Source: Myrica gale (Eukaryota; Streptophyta; Magnoliopsida; Fagales; Myricaceae). Taken from it: a stretch of 64,000 nucleotides of DNA. The DNA lies in the NCBI GenBank assembly GCA_963930655.1, contig OZ005614.1, forward strand, positions 1,860,001 through 1,924,000, in the 5' to 3' direction. The position numbers and the translations under genes are program-made. The notes under the pieces were generated by a model. That model saw nothing but the letters and a program-made list of their open reading frames with translations. It was not told where the DNA came from and did no database searches. Shown here in pieces: positions 1 through 10,240 of this stretch. How positions within the stretch are numbered: position 1 is the first letter of the stretch; each line of letters begins with the position of its first letter.

Positions 1-562
1 GAACATTCACCAACTTTTTAAGTGTGTTGGATTTATTTCCAGTAGTTTGGTTAATTCAACATTTTAACAATGGCGTTCAAGTCTTATGAATAGGTGGCAT
101 GTCTGTTTACAGTCTTCCTTAGAGGTTAAATCAGTTACTGAAAATTTTGGGTTCTTTTGTGCTAGTGACAGTCAAGCAAGTCAACTAGTTTTTGCATGGC
201 ATTCAGTGGGAGGTGCTTAAGTACTATCTTGGTGGAATAATTAGTTATTTAGAAGGAGAAATGGTGGAAGACTTGCATCTTCCATATCTATGCCGTAATT
301 TTTTTTGTAATTTTCTATTCCCTAAATTGCTTGTTATAATCTCCTATTGGGATGGGGAAACACAGTTGACTAGTCTCTAGATTCACCTTCCATCTCACCT
401 CCAGTCTACTGGTTTTTGTGGGAAGTTTAGGTGCTATGTCAGGTTTTTCATTTGGTATGCTTTCGTGTTGTGTGCAGGGATCTTGAAGAGTTGGATACAT
501 GGATTTGTGACTGAAGTGGTTAACTCTTAGTCTAACACAGTACACTTTACTGTAATTCACAG
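1..562 (+). other. Intron of the plasma-membrane proton ATPase gene
   Basis: No coding segment of the pump is visible here. The T-rich stretch ends in an AG acceptor at 561-562, directly before the first recognisable exon, so it reads as an intron whose upstream exon lies outside the window. Confidence 0.6.
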
Positions 563-1884
563 GTAGCTACTTTCATAGCAGTCTATGCAAGTTGGGGTTT
601 TGCACGAATTGAAGGAGCAGGCTGGGGTTGGGCGGGTGTAATCTGGCTTTATAGCCTTGTAACATATTTCCCACTCGATCTCCTCAAATTTGCAATCCGC
701 TACGTTCTCAGTGGGAAGGCCTGGGATAACCTTTTGGAGAACAAGGTGTGGTCTTGTGCAGTTATTTGTTAGTAATATTTGATTTACTACTAGAATCATC
801 TTTCTTGTTTTATTCTTGTTTTTTCATTTGACTGTTTTTCTGCTTCCTTGCCATAACAGACTGCCTTTACTACTAAGAAAGACTATGGAAAAGAAGAGAG
901 AGAAGCACAGTGGGCAGCTGCACAGAGGACCCTACATGGCCTTCAGCCACCGGAAACCAATAATGTGTTCTCTGACAAGAGCAGTTACAGGGAACTTTCA
1001 GAGATAGCAGAGCAAGCCAAGCGACGGGCTGAGGTTGCAAGGTGAGCTAATTCAAGCTATTAATTATTTTGAAAAAAACTTCGGACTATAGGAATGTGTG
1101 TGGTGGCTAAATGTGCCTAAAGCATATTGGAGAAATTCTTTAATTTCGTTCAAAAATGCAGCATTCTTCTTTGCTGCTATGACTTAGAATTGAGTTTAAG
1201 AGACCTAAGGCAGGAGTTCATAGCATTGCTATAAGTTGGGCTTGCCAATTTGATACAAGCAAAAACAATTAGGCGTTGGAACCATTATTGGTAAAGTTGC
1301 CACTGATTGAGAAGGGTCCCTAGGTATATATAACTCTGTATGCCAATTTCCAGATGTTTTAAGGCACGTTTTCGAGCTGTTAATATCTTCACGTTATACC
1401 CATTGGAGGGACATGAAACCAGCACCGGCGTGTTTGGGATAAGGAAAACCTCTAAATCTGTAATGTGAAGGGGACCTTTTGAGCTGAAATTGTTCCAAGG
1501 ATAGTTTGTCCTTTATTCATTCTGGAATAATTTCCATGTTAAAAATATTCTTACCGAATTTCTAGGTCAAAATCATCGAGTCTCACCCCTCCCCCCCACA
1601 CACACACATTTTTTACCTTTTTCTGTAAACTAGTTGGTGTTTATGCCTTTTCATTAGTGATGCAAGTTTAGAAGTAAGACTCTACAGGTATATATTATTT
1701 ACCTCTGATGAAGATGATAATGATAACGTGTGCAGGGGGTGAATTTATTTGATCTCTTACAGACGATAGTTTGAATTGTGGTTGCAGGCTGAGGGAGCTA
1801 CTTACACTAAAGGGGCACGTTGAGTCGGTGGTGAAGCTGAAAGGATTAGACATTGATACAATCCAGCAACATTACACTGTTTAA
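563..1884 (+). CDS. AHA: Plasma-membrane H+-ATPase, C-terminal exons (gene is cut by the window edge)
   Basis: P3A-type ATPase that pumps protons out of the cell and energises secondary transport. Three exons are visible: 563-745, 860-1041 and 1788-1884, stop TAA at 1882. They encode the last membrane segments ([14 protein letters not shown]) and the whole cytosolic regulatory domain, including [31 protein letters not shown] and [16 protein letters not shown]. It ends in HYTV; in this family the penultimate Thr is phosphorylated and then binds 14-3-3 proteins, releasing autoinhibition. The [20 protein letters not shown] stretch is closest to the AHA1/AHA2 subgroup as I remember it. Phases are consistent across both introns. 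The N-terminal pump domains, with the DKTGT phosphorylation site, lie upstream of the window. No lesion is visible. Confidence 0.95.
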
Positions 1885-2497
1885 AGAGCCAAGAGTGTCT
1901 TCCTTAGTGAGAGTTCAAGTGTCATATTCTCCCAGAGAAGGCCAATCTATGATGATGAAGAAAGGCTAAAACCTCTATCTCTAGTTTAGTGGGACAATCG
2001 TTTTGGTTAAATCGAAATGGTTAACTTTTTCCTTTTTATCTGTGACCAAGTGCCAGAAAGGGGCTGTGTTACTTGTCTTTTTAACGCCAAAATAATATAA
2101 TTTGCGCAACTTCTTCCTTCCTTTCCTTTTCATTTTCTTCGCCAAAGATTTTATTTCTCTTGGAGATCTTTAGTGCTCTCTCTCGTGTGCTTGAATCTAG
2201 TCATCCATGAAATGATGTGTTTCATGCAGCTTACTTCTTCGCTTCTGATATTGCTTGTTTGTAGACATCATCATACGTATTGAGGAAAAACGAGATAAAA
2301 CTTTGCTCCCAAGTTGAGATAAGGAAGTGTTTTATGATCATTGATATAACTTGAACGTACAGAATTATTGATAAATTATTCAAATTAAAAGCGCAGGATG
2401 ACATTTATGATCATCCATAATTAAAATCCACATATAAATGGTGCAAAATTATTTCTTGGATATAACTTGTACAAGGAATTAAACGATCAAATACCCT
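1885..2497. other. Intergenic, 3' flanks of the proton pump and the peroxidase
   Basis: Contains the 3' UTR of the pump and, on the other strand, the downstream flank of the peroxidase. The two genes are convergent. AT-rich; no other gene seen. Confidence 0.6.
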
Positions 2498-4418
2498 TTA
2501 GTTAACCATACTGCAATCGTGCCTAATCTCACCTTGGTTCCCAGTCCTGACACCCACCCTTCCAAGCTTGGTAATGGCAGCAACGAAAGCCCGCTCAAAG
2601 GCTGTGTTGTTGGAAGCAAATAGGTTCACAAATTTCCTTGACCTCTTGTCCGTAAACAAAGACTGATCAGAGGTGAATAAGCCCTTTCCCTGCTGAAGGT
2701 TCTTGTAGTACATGTTATCGAATGTCTGAGGCGAGGTCGGGTCCATTTCAATGGCAATTCTGGGGTCTACTCCTTGGGGGCACAATTGTCGGAGACGCTT
2801 CGCATATGCCAGATTAATCGTCGGATCAATCCTGTTCCGGGTTTTGAAATGGTAGATGCGCTTGGAGATTCGGTTGCAGTGAGAGAACCCGATCGTATGT
2901 GCTCCTACAGTAACTCAGTACTTAGGGAATGAGATAAATAAATATCACCAACTTTCTAACAAGTCCTAGTGGTTTTTTTTTGGGTGAGGAGAAACTCAAC
3001 CCGGAGGGTCCACCGGAGTGGAACCCACCTAATGGTTTGTTAAATTCTGGACCGGTGCAGCTTTCAAGACATACAGTTTAGATAAATCCGACTTTACAGT
3101 GGCTACAAGAAATCCCAGGTCCTCGCCACTTTGGCTAAGAGTTGATTAACTCCTAGTGGTTGCTAAGTTGTAAAATCTTGTAAAGAAGCAATAGGATTAG
3201 ACAAGGGGGAAAAAATCTCCCTACCATATAGTATTATTCTATTACTTATGCTTTAAGTGGGACTTTACTTGGGCGGTTGAAGGGATAAAAGAAAAATACT
3301 AACGGTAAGCTAATGAGGAACTCTTTTTTACATAAGATTTCCCTTGACACCCGTGAAGGAAAACATAGTACCTGACAGTGCGATCAGATCTGCTTGAGTG
3401 AGACCTTGTGAGGCAAACATGGAGCTGAGCAGCGCCTGAGCTGGTCCAATTTGAAGTCTGGGTGAGGAAGGTAGTGTCGGACACTACGTCTGGTAGAGAT
3501 TCTCCCATCACGTCTTCCCAATTCTATACCATAAGATGGTCCCCCGGCCTGCACAAAAACACTCTCCCAGTTATAAACTTCCACAAAGAATCCCTTTCTC
3601 ATGAAAATGCTAAAGCCGCAATGGAAAAAGGTAAGCAACAGCAGTGCAACACCGACGACGGCTTAAATAATTGGCGCTGATCTAATGGGTTATAATCATT
3701 TGAATTTTGACTGAGATGCCCTAGAAAAGTTGAAGTGTCCAAATACTTAAATGAACAGAGTTAAGAAGGCAAAAAAAAACGAAGCTACCCTAAGCTTTAG
3801 CTAGAATTTGGCGTCTTGGAAGAGAAGCTTAATTATTTACCAGAGCAACCACATCCCTAGTGGCCATGGCCAAGATATCAGCACACGAGACCTTGTTTCT
3901 ACACTGGGGCACACCATCAACCGCAGCTTTGGCTCTGATCACCGTGTCAAACCCATCCCCGGCTAGTGAAAGATCATCCGCATTATCCTTCTCTGATGTG
4001 TGATTCTTAGAGGCTAGCATTACCGAAGCATCACAACCCTGTCGAGAAAATACCGTACTTTTGGTCATGGCGTGTTAACGGCACTGCAAGACACCCCCAA
4101 CTCAGACAAAAAAAAACGTAAAGAACAAAGAAAATCCAAAATTGCAGAACTTCGACGGGAAAGACGAGCTATTATAACATTGACATGCATAGTTGAGTTT
4201 AGGGGAAGGAAGGAAACCCGGACCAAACAGTCGTGGAAGAAGAGCCTGAGAGTGGAAGGAGCTGTCACAAATGTCTGCTGGAATTTCTTTTTGACCGCAG
4301 AGCGGACTATTGCTTCGACGTTCGGGCATGCGTGTCGGTAATAATCCACACGAAGTTGAGCATACACTGTAGTAAGAAGTAGCAGGAAGGAGAGAAAATG
4401 AAGACTTTTGGGGACCAT
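2498..4418 (-). pseudogene. Class III peroxidase (PRX16/PRX45-like), frameshifted in exon 3
   Basis: Secreted haem peroxidase family of the cell wall. Four exons at the classical positions: 4218-4418 (ATG, signal peptide [17 protein letters not shown], distal haem pocket RLFFHDC), 3841-4038 ([35 protein letters not shown]), 3372-3548 (AGGPSYGIELGRRDGR) and 2498-2904 ([10 protein letters not shown] with the proximal haem His, then [20 protein letters not shown] and a VGVRTG tail). Exons 1, 2 and 4 are open and all splice sites are canonical. Exon 3 is 177 nt where the family norm is 166. The extra 11 nt lie between DFKLDQ and SSMFASQGLTQADLIALSG and shift the frame to a TGA at 3384. The predicted product would lack the proximal His. 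A TATA motif lies at 4469-4475 on this strand, about 50 nt upstream of the ATG. Alternative: an allele-specific or assembly indel in a living gene. Confidence 0.85.
2975..3150 (-). mobile_element. SINE-like retroposon in peroxidase intron 3
   Basis: Flanked by an exact 11-bp direct repeat, TCCTAGTGGTT, at 2964-2974 and 3151-3161. The tail is a poly-T run on the plus strand, hence poly-A on the minus strand. Near the minus-strand 5' end is TAGCCAAAGTGG, which fits a tRNA A box. GGTTCCACTCC, B-box-like, lies further 3' than expected, so the tRNA-derived head is less certain than the retroposition. About 176 bp. Confidence 0.65.
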
Positions 4419-4468
4419 TTGTTGTGTTAATGTCTGTAATCTCTCATTTTGGCTAGTAATTGCCTTGA

Positions 4469-4475
4469 ATATATA
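4469..4475 (-). promoter_or_regulatory. TATA box of the peroxidase gene
   Basis: ATATATA on the minus strand about 50 nt upstream of the chosen ATG at 4418. It supports that start over an in-frame upstream ATG at 4511, which would lie upstream of the TATA box. Confidence 0.5.
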
Positions 4476-5150
4476 AGCGATGACCGGGGTAATGGGATTA
4501 GCCGGTTGCATTCAATTCTTTCAAGAACCTGCAATGTGCTGTAGGGGAAGGAAGGATTTCACCAGGTACGGCCAAAGCAAAAAGCATTTCTGGATAAAAA
4601 AGCAGTGGGCATAACCTATTACTGTTATTTAGCTCTCTAAGATATCTAACCGTTCATTGTATTGGGAATCACATGGCGAACATAGGTTCCATGTGCATAT
4701 GTGCCTCCAATAACAGTGATGGGTTCTAGAAAAAAAGCACTACTAGAACAGTCTGGCTGACAGTGGAATTGTTTTCCGCGGTTTTGAGGTTGCAGTGGCA
4801 AAGCTCTTTGCTTGCTAATTGCTTTTTGGCTGTAATTTATTATAATAATTAAAAATGGGATTCTTATGTCAGATCAAAAACCATGAAAGTGAAATAAAAC
4901 CCACTGCAATATGCTGACAAGAGGAACGGAACTAGCAATGTACAAACTTTCCAACTGCTACATAGGTGCCATGACGTTGGACAATATTCATTTATGGCCG
5001 ACTCCATTGTTTGCCGTCTTCTGCCATTTGGATCAACATGAGCTCATAGCATAAGGACAACCTACTGTTTTCCATTTGGTGCATCTCTCTCTTGCACGAC
5101 AGAAGCACAACAAGATCACGAAGAGAAGAAGATTTCTTCACAGAAGGAAA

Positions 5151-5169
5151 GGGGGGGGGGGGGGGGGGG
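5151..5169. repeat. Poly-G tract (19 G)
   Basis: Uninterrupted G run in the degenerate CENP-O duplicate. The matching place in the other copy (about 10905) has no such run, so it expanded after the duplication. Confidence 0.9.
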
Positions 5170-6113
5170 AAAGGGAGCTTCCAATGGCCAGGAACACTAA
5201 TGAGAGTAAATCGTGATGAATTTGAACGTCCTTGATGCATTCAATTGAAAGTTTCGACTTACAGGCAAATATATTGGCTTTAATATTACTAATTGGACCA
5301 TAACCTTGATGTTTACTGGAAGTGTTGTTTTTGTCTGTCAATTAGCTCAACTGGTACGGCAGACGTGGGATTACATTGGATTGAAGGAGAAGGGTAAAAA
5401 TAAAGGCAGAAGGCTACCTCCCGCTGTGTAGCCTTTAGCCCCAATGAAATTTCTTTATCTAAAAGATAAAGTTGCACGTCGTTGTATATAAGCACATAGG
5501 ACCGGTCAAATCTAAAGAAAGGAGAACCGGAGAAGATGAACTCCCGTTGTATAGACCGTATAGGTAATGGCAGGCAGATGCAAACGCCCTATTCCCTCCT
5601 TAAGTTTCTATAATTTGAACTAACTCCCTCGATTTAACAACCTCAAAGAAAAGGTTTTATGTGTCATTATCTAACCAATCATCTACGGAAAAATTGCAAT
5701 TTCCCCTCGATTCCGGATTGTCCAAAGGAGCATTTATTGGCTTTCGAGTTCTTTGGATGCGGACCGTCGGTTGCTTCCTTTTTTGACTTCATCGAAAGTA
5801 ACATGAAGTCCTCTGTAGTTCCTGGCGTAATTAAAGTTGCCAACCTTGGTTCTTTTTTTTTTTTTTTTTTTCCAAATTGCCAACCTTGGTTCTGCTTCTG
5901 GGAGAATGTCCTCTCTCTGTTTTGTCTTCTGAGTAGCTTTAGTCGGGAGATACCTTTCGGTCTAGAATGTAGGCTTTGAAGGCTGTAAACTTGCTTGGAT
6001 CGTTGGCCTTGTAACTACGACCAACCAAAGCTTTCCTGGACATGATCAACGTGGGTGAAATTTGCAAAATAGAGAAGAAAAGAATAGCGGCCTCTTATTT
6101 GATATATAATCTT

Positions 6114-6420
6114 TAGGGTTGTACAGAACCGGACCGCGGACCGGACGGCAAAATCAGACCGGATTTGCGGTCCGGTCCTATTTATTAAAATGCAGTCCGG
6201 TCGCGTCCTATTTTTTTTAAATGCGGTCCGGACCGACTTCATTTATTAATATAATTTTAATCTAAATTAAAACTCTACATTTTTATATGTCCTTCCCCTT
6301 TGAAATAAACCTAAAATTTTTTAAAAATAAATTGAAACCAGTCCGGACCACTTAAGTAGACCGGACCGGACCGTATTTTGTTAGACCGGATTCGGACCGC
6401 ATTTCCGATTTGCAGCCCTA
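6114..6420 (-). mobile_element. hAT-type MITE with CCGGACC-rich interior, copy 1
   Basis: Perfect 8-bp target-site duplication ATAATCTT at 6106-6113 and 6421-6428. Ends are TAGGGTTG and CAGCCCTA, an imperfect terminal inverted repeat. hAT elements make 8-bp duplications and often start YAGGG. The interior carries many CCGGACC/GGTCCGG units around an AT-rich core that matches copy 3 in reverse complement. The duplicated CENP-O flank shows the empty site near 11585-11610. 307 bp, no coding capacity. Confidence 0.85.
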
Positions 6421-7971
6421 ATAATCTTGTCTTTATTGCCGAAAAGAAAGGGGTACATGTGGGAACATGTCTGACATTTTTCATGCATAGCTGTACAGAT
6501 TGTATCACATTGGACGATCCAAGAGTCAAGGACACAGTAAAATGGTCAACAACATCTACTCTAATCACTGAAATATGGATAAGGAAACAGAAAACAAAGC
6601 CAAGAAAATAAAAAGTATAAATAAACGTTTTCACCTTTAAATATTTTACACTCTAATTACTAATTTCGACACTATGTCCTTTATCAAATTATTAGACTAA
6701 AATAGTGATACTATTCTGGATTCAATTTACATATATTAAAACTATTATTATAAATTGATTAAATTGTATTATTATCAAATAGAGGATACAAAGTCTAATA
6801 TTAGTAGTTAGAGAGTAGAAAAGTGATTAAAAAATAGATAGAGAGTTTAAAATGTCTAATATTAATAGTTCAAAGGTAAAATTTCTCGAAACTTGTAGTT
6901 TAAGGTACTAAGGGCAAAAGGAAATTATAAGTTCGTGTATAAAAAAATATATTTTCTTAAAAGTAAAAGCATATCAATTACTCAGTAAGCAGTGTCATAG
7001 GATGCCCATGAAGGCGAGGAGGGAGGAGGGAAATCGATCATTGTTTATTTTCATAAAGGTAAGAGGGAGGAAGGAGACCTAAACAGAGAGGCAAAAAGTT
7101 TAAACACCTTCAGGTCAGTGCTATTCTTCGATGGCAAAAGCATAATAAGAAATGTGATCCTGGGTCGCCGTGGTTGACCCGAATCGAAAACTTAATAAGA
7201 AATTTGGGGCTGGAGAGTTGAGACGGCCAATACAGCTTCAAAACGGGCCATCGTGGTGTGGCCTACTCGGACTTGGCCCAGTGCGCTTATTCATCCATTC
7301 AGAAACGAACCAGAGCCCAAACATGACATATAGAGCAGTGTGAGGGAAAGGATTGAGACAACTTGGTCTGCCATGAGTTGGGCTTTGGCTCTTTAAGCTG
7401 GGCTAATAAGGAGTCAACGGGCTTATCTCGGACAGTAGGTTATGAGTTAGTGGGCTTCGGACTACCAATGGTGTTGTTAGAGTTTGTTAAAGCAGATGTT
7501 ATTGGTTCGTAGATTGTAGGGTCAGATGACTAATTGGATGTGGAAGCGTTAACTAGATAAACAAGACACAATTAAGACATCCGAGTGTATTGCATGCGTG
7601 CACTTGCGTCTATCCTACAGGTGAGTATTATTAATTATGTGTATTGTTCCACTTCTAGTTCCCGGTTTGGCCTGTAAACTTTTTTGAACTTTTTTTTAGG
7701 TTAAAATTTTGAAAGATTTTTCATTTATTCATCATAAATTAACAATAAATATAAAAACTCATCCAAAATTTATGTTATACTTTATTTTGAGTTATATTAA
7801 AAAAAATAGAATGAAAAATTCAAACAATTCCGCAATAATTCTCGGTTCCGGTATATACCGGAATCGGAACCGGAACAGAACCTCAATCTATCCGCCCCGA
7901 AAAGTCCCAAATTCAGAAGCAAGGTCTGCTAAATATTTAGGGTCATTTCATATTGTAGCTAATTAATTATA
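6421..7971. other. Spacer between the MITE and GA20ox
   Basis: 6421-7323 is the rest of the collapsed CENP-O duplicate. 7324-7971 is AT-rich and holds a short GGTTCCGG/CCGGAACC patch at about 7840-7885, similar in style to the MITE family but without recognisable ends. No gene seen. Confidence 0.5.
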
Positions 7972-9358
7972 TCAGTCATAGAGATCAGCTGGGGGACGGC
8001 TGGGATCATGGAACCATTTGACGAAGTTTGGCAGGGTATCAGAATCAGCTCTTTGGTGTGTTTGTGTGAATCCGCGGAAATCCGACCATGTGAAGTCCGG
8101 GTACATTCGTGTCCCAACACGACGTACAAGGTCCTCGGGGGGTGTCAAAACCTTGTCTTCTCTTGGGTTAAAAAAGAATGTCATCGTCTTTCTCCCCGTT
8201 TCCTTATTAACCATTGCTCTGTGTAGGCAACTCTTGTATGTCCCATTCGATAATACCTGCATGCATATATCAAACAAAACCCAAATGTAGTAAATTTTGA
8301 ATTGATCAAAAGATCGAGTGCGCACCTTGAAGGTGTCGCCGAGGTTAATCACTAGTGCATCATGACGAGGTCGAACAGTCTTCCAATTGTTGCCGGAAAA
8401 TACATCAAGACCTCCAACTTGGTCCTGGTGAAGAATGGTTATGGATGTTGGATCAAAGTGGGGTCCGGTGCCAAAGACAAGGCCTGGCTCTTCGCAAGGT
8501 GGGTAGTAGTTGCATCTCATAATCGCATAACCATCTTGAAAAAAGCGTCTATAATACAGTCGATCGACTCCCAAACTGATTGCCAATAGCTCCATGATTG
8601 CAAGCGCTACTTCCTTCATTGCTTCGCAGTACTTTTGGTATACCGCTCTACGTACAATACAAATTAAGGAGCAAATTAAGATCACGAAGCGGCAGTGTTT
8701 TTTTTTTCAAGAAAACATGATAAAAAGAGTTTGCATGGTTAATGGACAAATGCACGCACTATCAACAACGACGCCTGAGATTGAAGAAATCTCGGCCGTT
8801 TTCTTACCCCGCCTGTTCGAAATCCATCCCTAGGGAGGATTTGAAGAAATCTGCAACAACGTGGCCTGAGCTTGACTCGTGGAAGCCGAAGGTTAATGTC
8901 TCCTTCCAAGGCAACTTGGATGAAAAACGATTAGCATGAGCGCCAGAATAGCCCCACATATTTTCAGGCGGCCTTATCTTAACCCCAAGTTTGGTGCTAG
9001 CTGGAAGCTTAAAAAAACTATCCATGTGATCGTATGCACTCTGGATGAGACGAAGATCGACCCCGTGGCCTCTTACTTGGAAGAAACCATGGTTCAGGCA
9101 AGCTTCCCTAATGTCCGTTGCGGCCTGCTGGGTCGCCACCACATCACCCCTTAAAAAGCCATCAATATCCACGAGTGGCTCTCTAAGCTCTTCATGAGCT
9201 TTCACGAAGGTCTCTTTTGGCCAAATGAAATTTGTGGGCGTGGAGGTTTCTTTTTTCTTCTTCAGAAATGGTACGTGTGAAAAAGCATCCCCATTGTCTT
9301 GATGGTCTTCTCGATCTTCCCCCAGAGGAGAAGAAATGACGTCGAGTGTGGAATCCAT
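7972..9358 (-). CDS. GA20ox: Gibberellin 20-oxidase (2-oxoglutarate/Fe(II) dioxygenase)
   Basis: Cytosolic enzyme that oxidises C-20 of GA12/GA53 in successive steps, giving GA9/GA20. Three exons: 8808-9358 (ATG), 8326-8647 and 7972-8256 (stop TGA), encoding 385 aa, the usual family length. Exon 1 has LVDIDGFLRGD, the HGFFQVRGHGVD fold and the GA20ox signature LPWKETLTFGF. Exon 2 has NYYPPC, and HFDPTS with the first two iron ligands (HxD). Exon 3 has YKSCLHRAMVN with the third iron ligand His. The 2OG-binding site normally RxS reads RKT here, a conservative change. The start MDSTL follows a TATA box by about 50 nt. The two introns sit at positions usual for GA20ox, after DFEQAG and after GDTFK. 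The gene lies between the two CENP-O copies. No lesion seen; likely functional. Confidence 0.92.
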
Positions 9359-9407
9359 TGGGATATTAGAGGCATACAAGTGCTGGTACTGCCCCTAAAC
9401 TTCAATA

Positions 9408-9415
9408 TTTATATA
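9408..9415 (-). promoter_or_regulatory. TATA box of GA20ox
   Basis: TATATAAA on the minus strand, 50 nt upstream of the ATG at 9358; good match to the plant consensus TATAWA. Confidence 0.65.
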
Positions 9416-9994
9416 CATTCCAGGAAGGGATTAAGAAATATTGATCCCGCGCGTCGATAAGGGCATGAAAGAACAACAGGGCATAATGTAATTTGACGCA
9501 CGGGAGTGTCAATTTAACCCATATATATACTTTCAAAGTTTAACAATTTAATTACCTTTTGCACTTGTAACAAATCAACCCCTCTCCCAAATTAGTTTAC
9601 ATCCAATCGAACAGCTGAAAATTTTCATTGACACATTTGCCTTCTAATGTAAACAGACAAAGGAGGGCATGCATATCTTTTAATAGTTTTCAGCTGTTAG
9701 ATCTGAGCTGGGAGAGCTAATTTGGGAGAAAGGTTGATTAATGTGCAGGCCGGCCAGGGTAATTAAATTATTGTTTAAATTGAAAGTGCAAGGGTTAAAT
9801 TGTCACTCAAGTACTAGATCGAGGTGCAATTAGGGTGTATTTAATTTTTTATTTACCTTTTTTTTTTTAAAAAAAAGACTAATTCTGGTGTAGTGGAATT
9901 TGGAAAAGGTAAGTTCCAATAAAAGAGGAGATCAGTTGTTTTTGTGGGTTTTTAATACAAAATTAGCATCGATCATCATCATGATACTAGAGCT

Positions 9995-10240
9995 TTGGGG
10001 TGTCATTTGAGTCGTCAGCCTTTTTATGGGGGCGAGGATTTGCTGCAGTTCGGTCACCTTGCTGCAGTGTATGAGGGACTTACGCCTGCCCAAACAGTAC
10101 AAAAGGAACTGCGTCAACTATATGACCCTAATTTTGCTCAACTGGATACTATTTATGAAACTTTCCTTTCTTATCATCTGTTAATTGTTAAAGATAAAAA
10201 ACCCCTTGTGCAGAAAATAATAGAAGTTGTGTTTAATTTG
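9995..10240 (+). other. Protein-like open frame of unknown family
   Basis: Reads PFYGGEDLLQFGHLAAVYEG, then LTPAQTVQKELRQLY, then FAQLDTIYETFLSYHLLIVK without a stop, with composition unlike the AT-rich spacer around it. I do not recognise the family. It has no convincing promoter and lacks any counterpart in the CENP-O duplicate, so it may be an exon or gene fragment carried in by a transposon or left by a lost gene. The downstream part, from about 10240, turns into low-complexity sequence. Confidence 0.3.

Larger units (their letters stand above)
4745..7323 (-). pseudogene. Collapsed tandem duplicate of the CENP-O locus
   Basis: Runs parallel to the CENP-O locus further right. 4745-6113 and 6421-7000 align by eye with 10363-12170: for example TTGGACAATATTCATTTATG occurs in both, and TCTAACCAATCATCT in both. 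At 7104-7138 it reaches a remnant of CENP-O exon 12 (compare 12300-12312 and 12420-12440) and then, from about 7175 to 7323, matches the 5' flank of CENP-O at 20648-20805 (shared GAGAGTTGAG and AACCAGAGCCCAAACA). Everything between, about 8 kb in the parent including exons 1-11, is missing, and exon 13 is also lost. The remnant therefore looks like a former full tandem copy reduced by internal deletion. No coding capacity remains. Confidence 0.75.

Noticed and set aside
4419..4511. Upstream ATG extending the peroxidase
   Set aside because: It lies upstream of the TATA box and would destroy the signal peptide; the ATG at 4418 fits both.
6015..6634. Open frames on both strands across the first CCGG-rich element
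   Set aside because: They are translations of the GGTCCGG repeat and its flanks; no domain, and the region is a non-coding MITE.
7840..7890. A further hAT CCGG-rich element
   Set aside because: It has CGGTTCCGG/CCGGAACCGG units but no TAGGG ends or 8-bp duplication could be located.
10000..10240. Organelle DNA insertion as source of the unknown frame
   Set aside because: I could not match it to any plastid or mitochondrial gene I know, so no claim is made.
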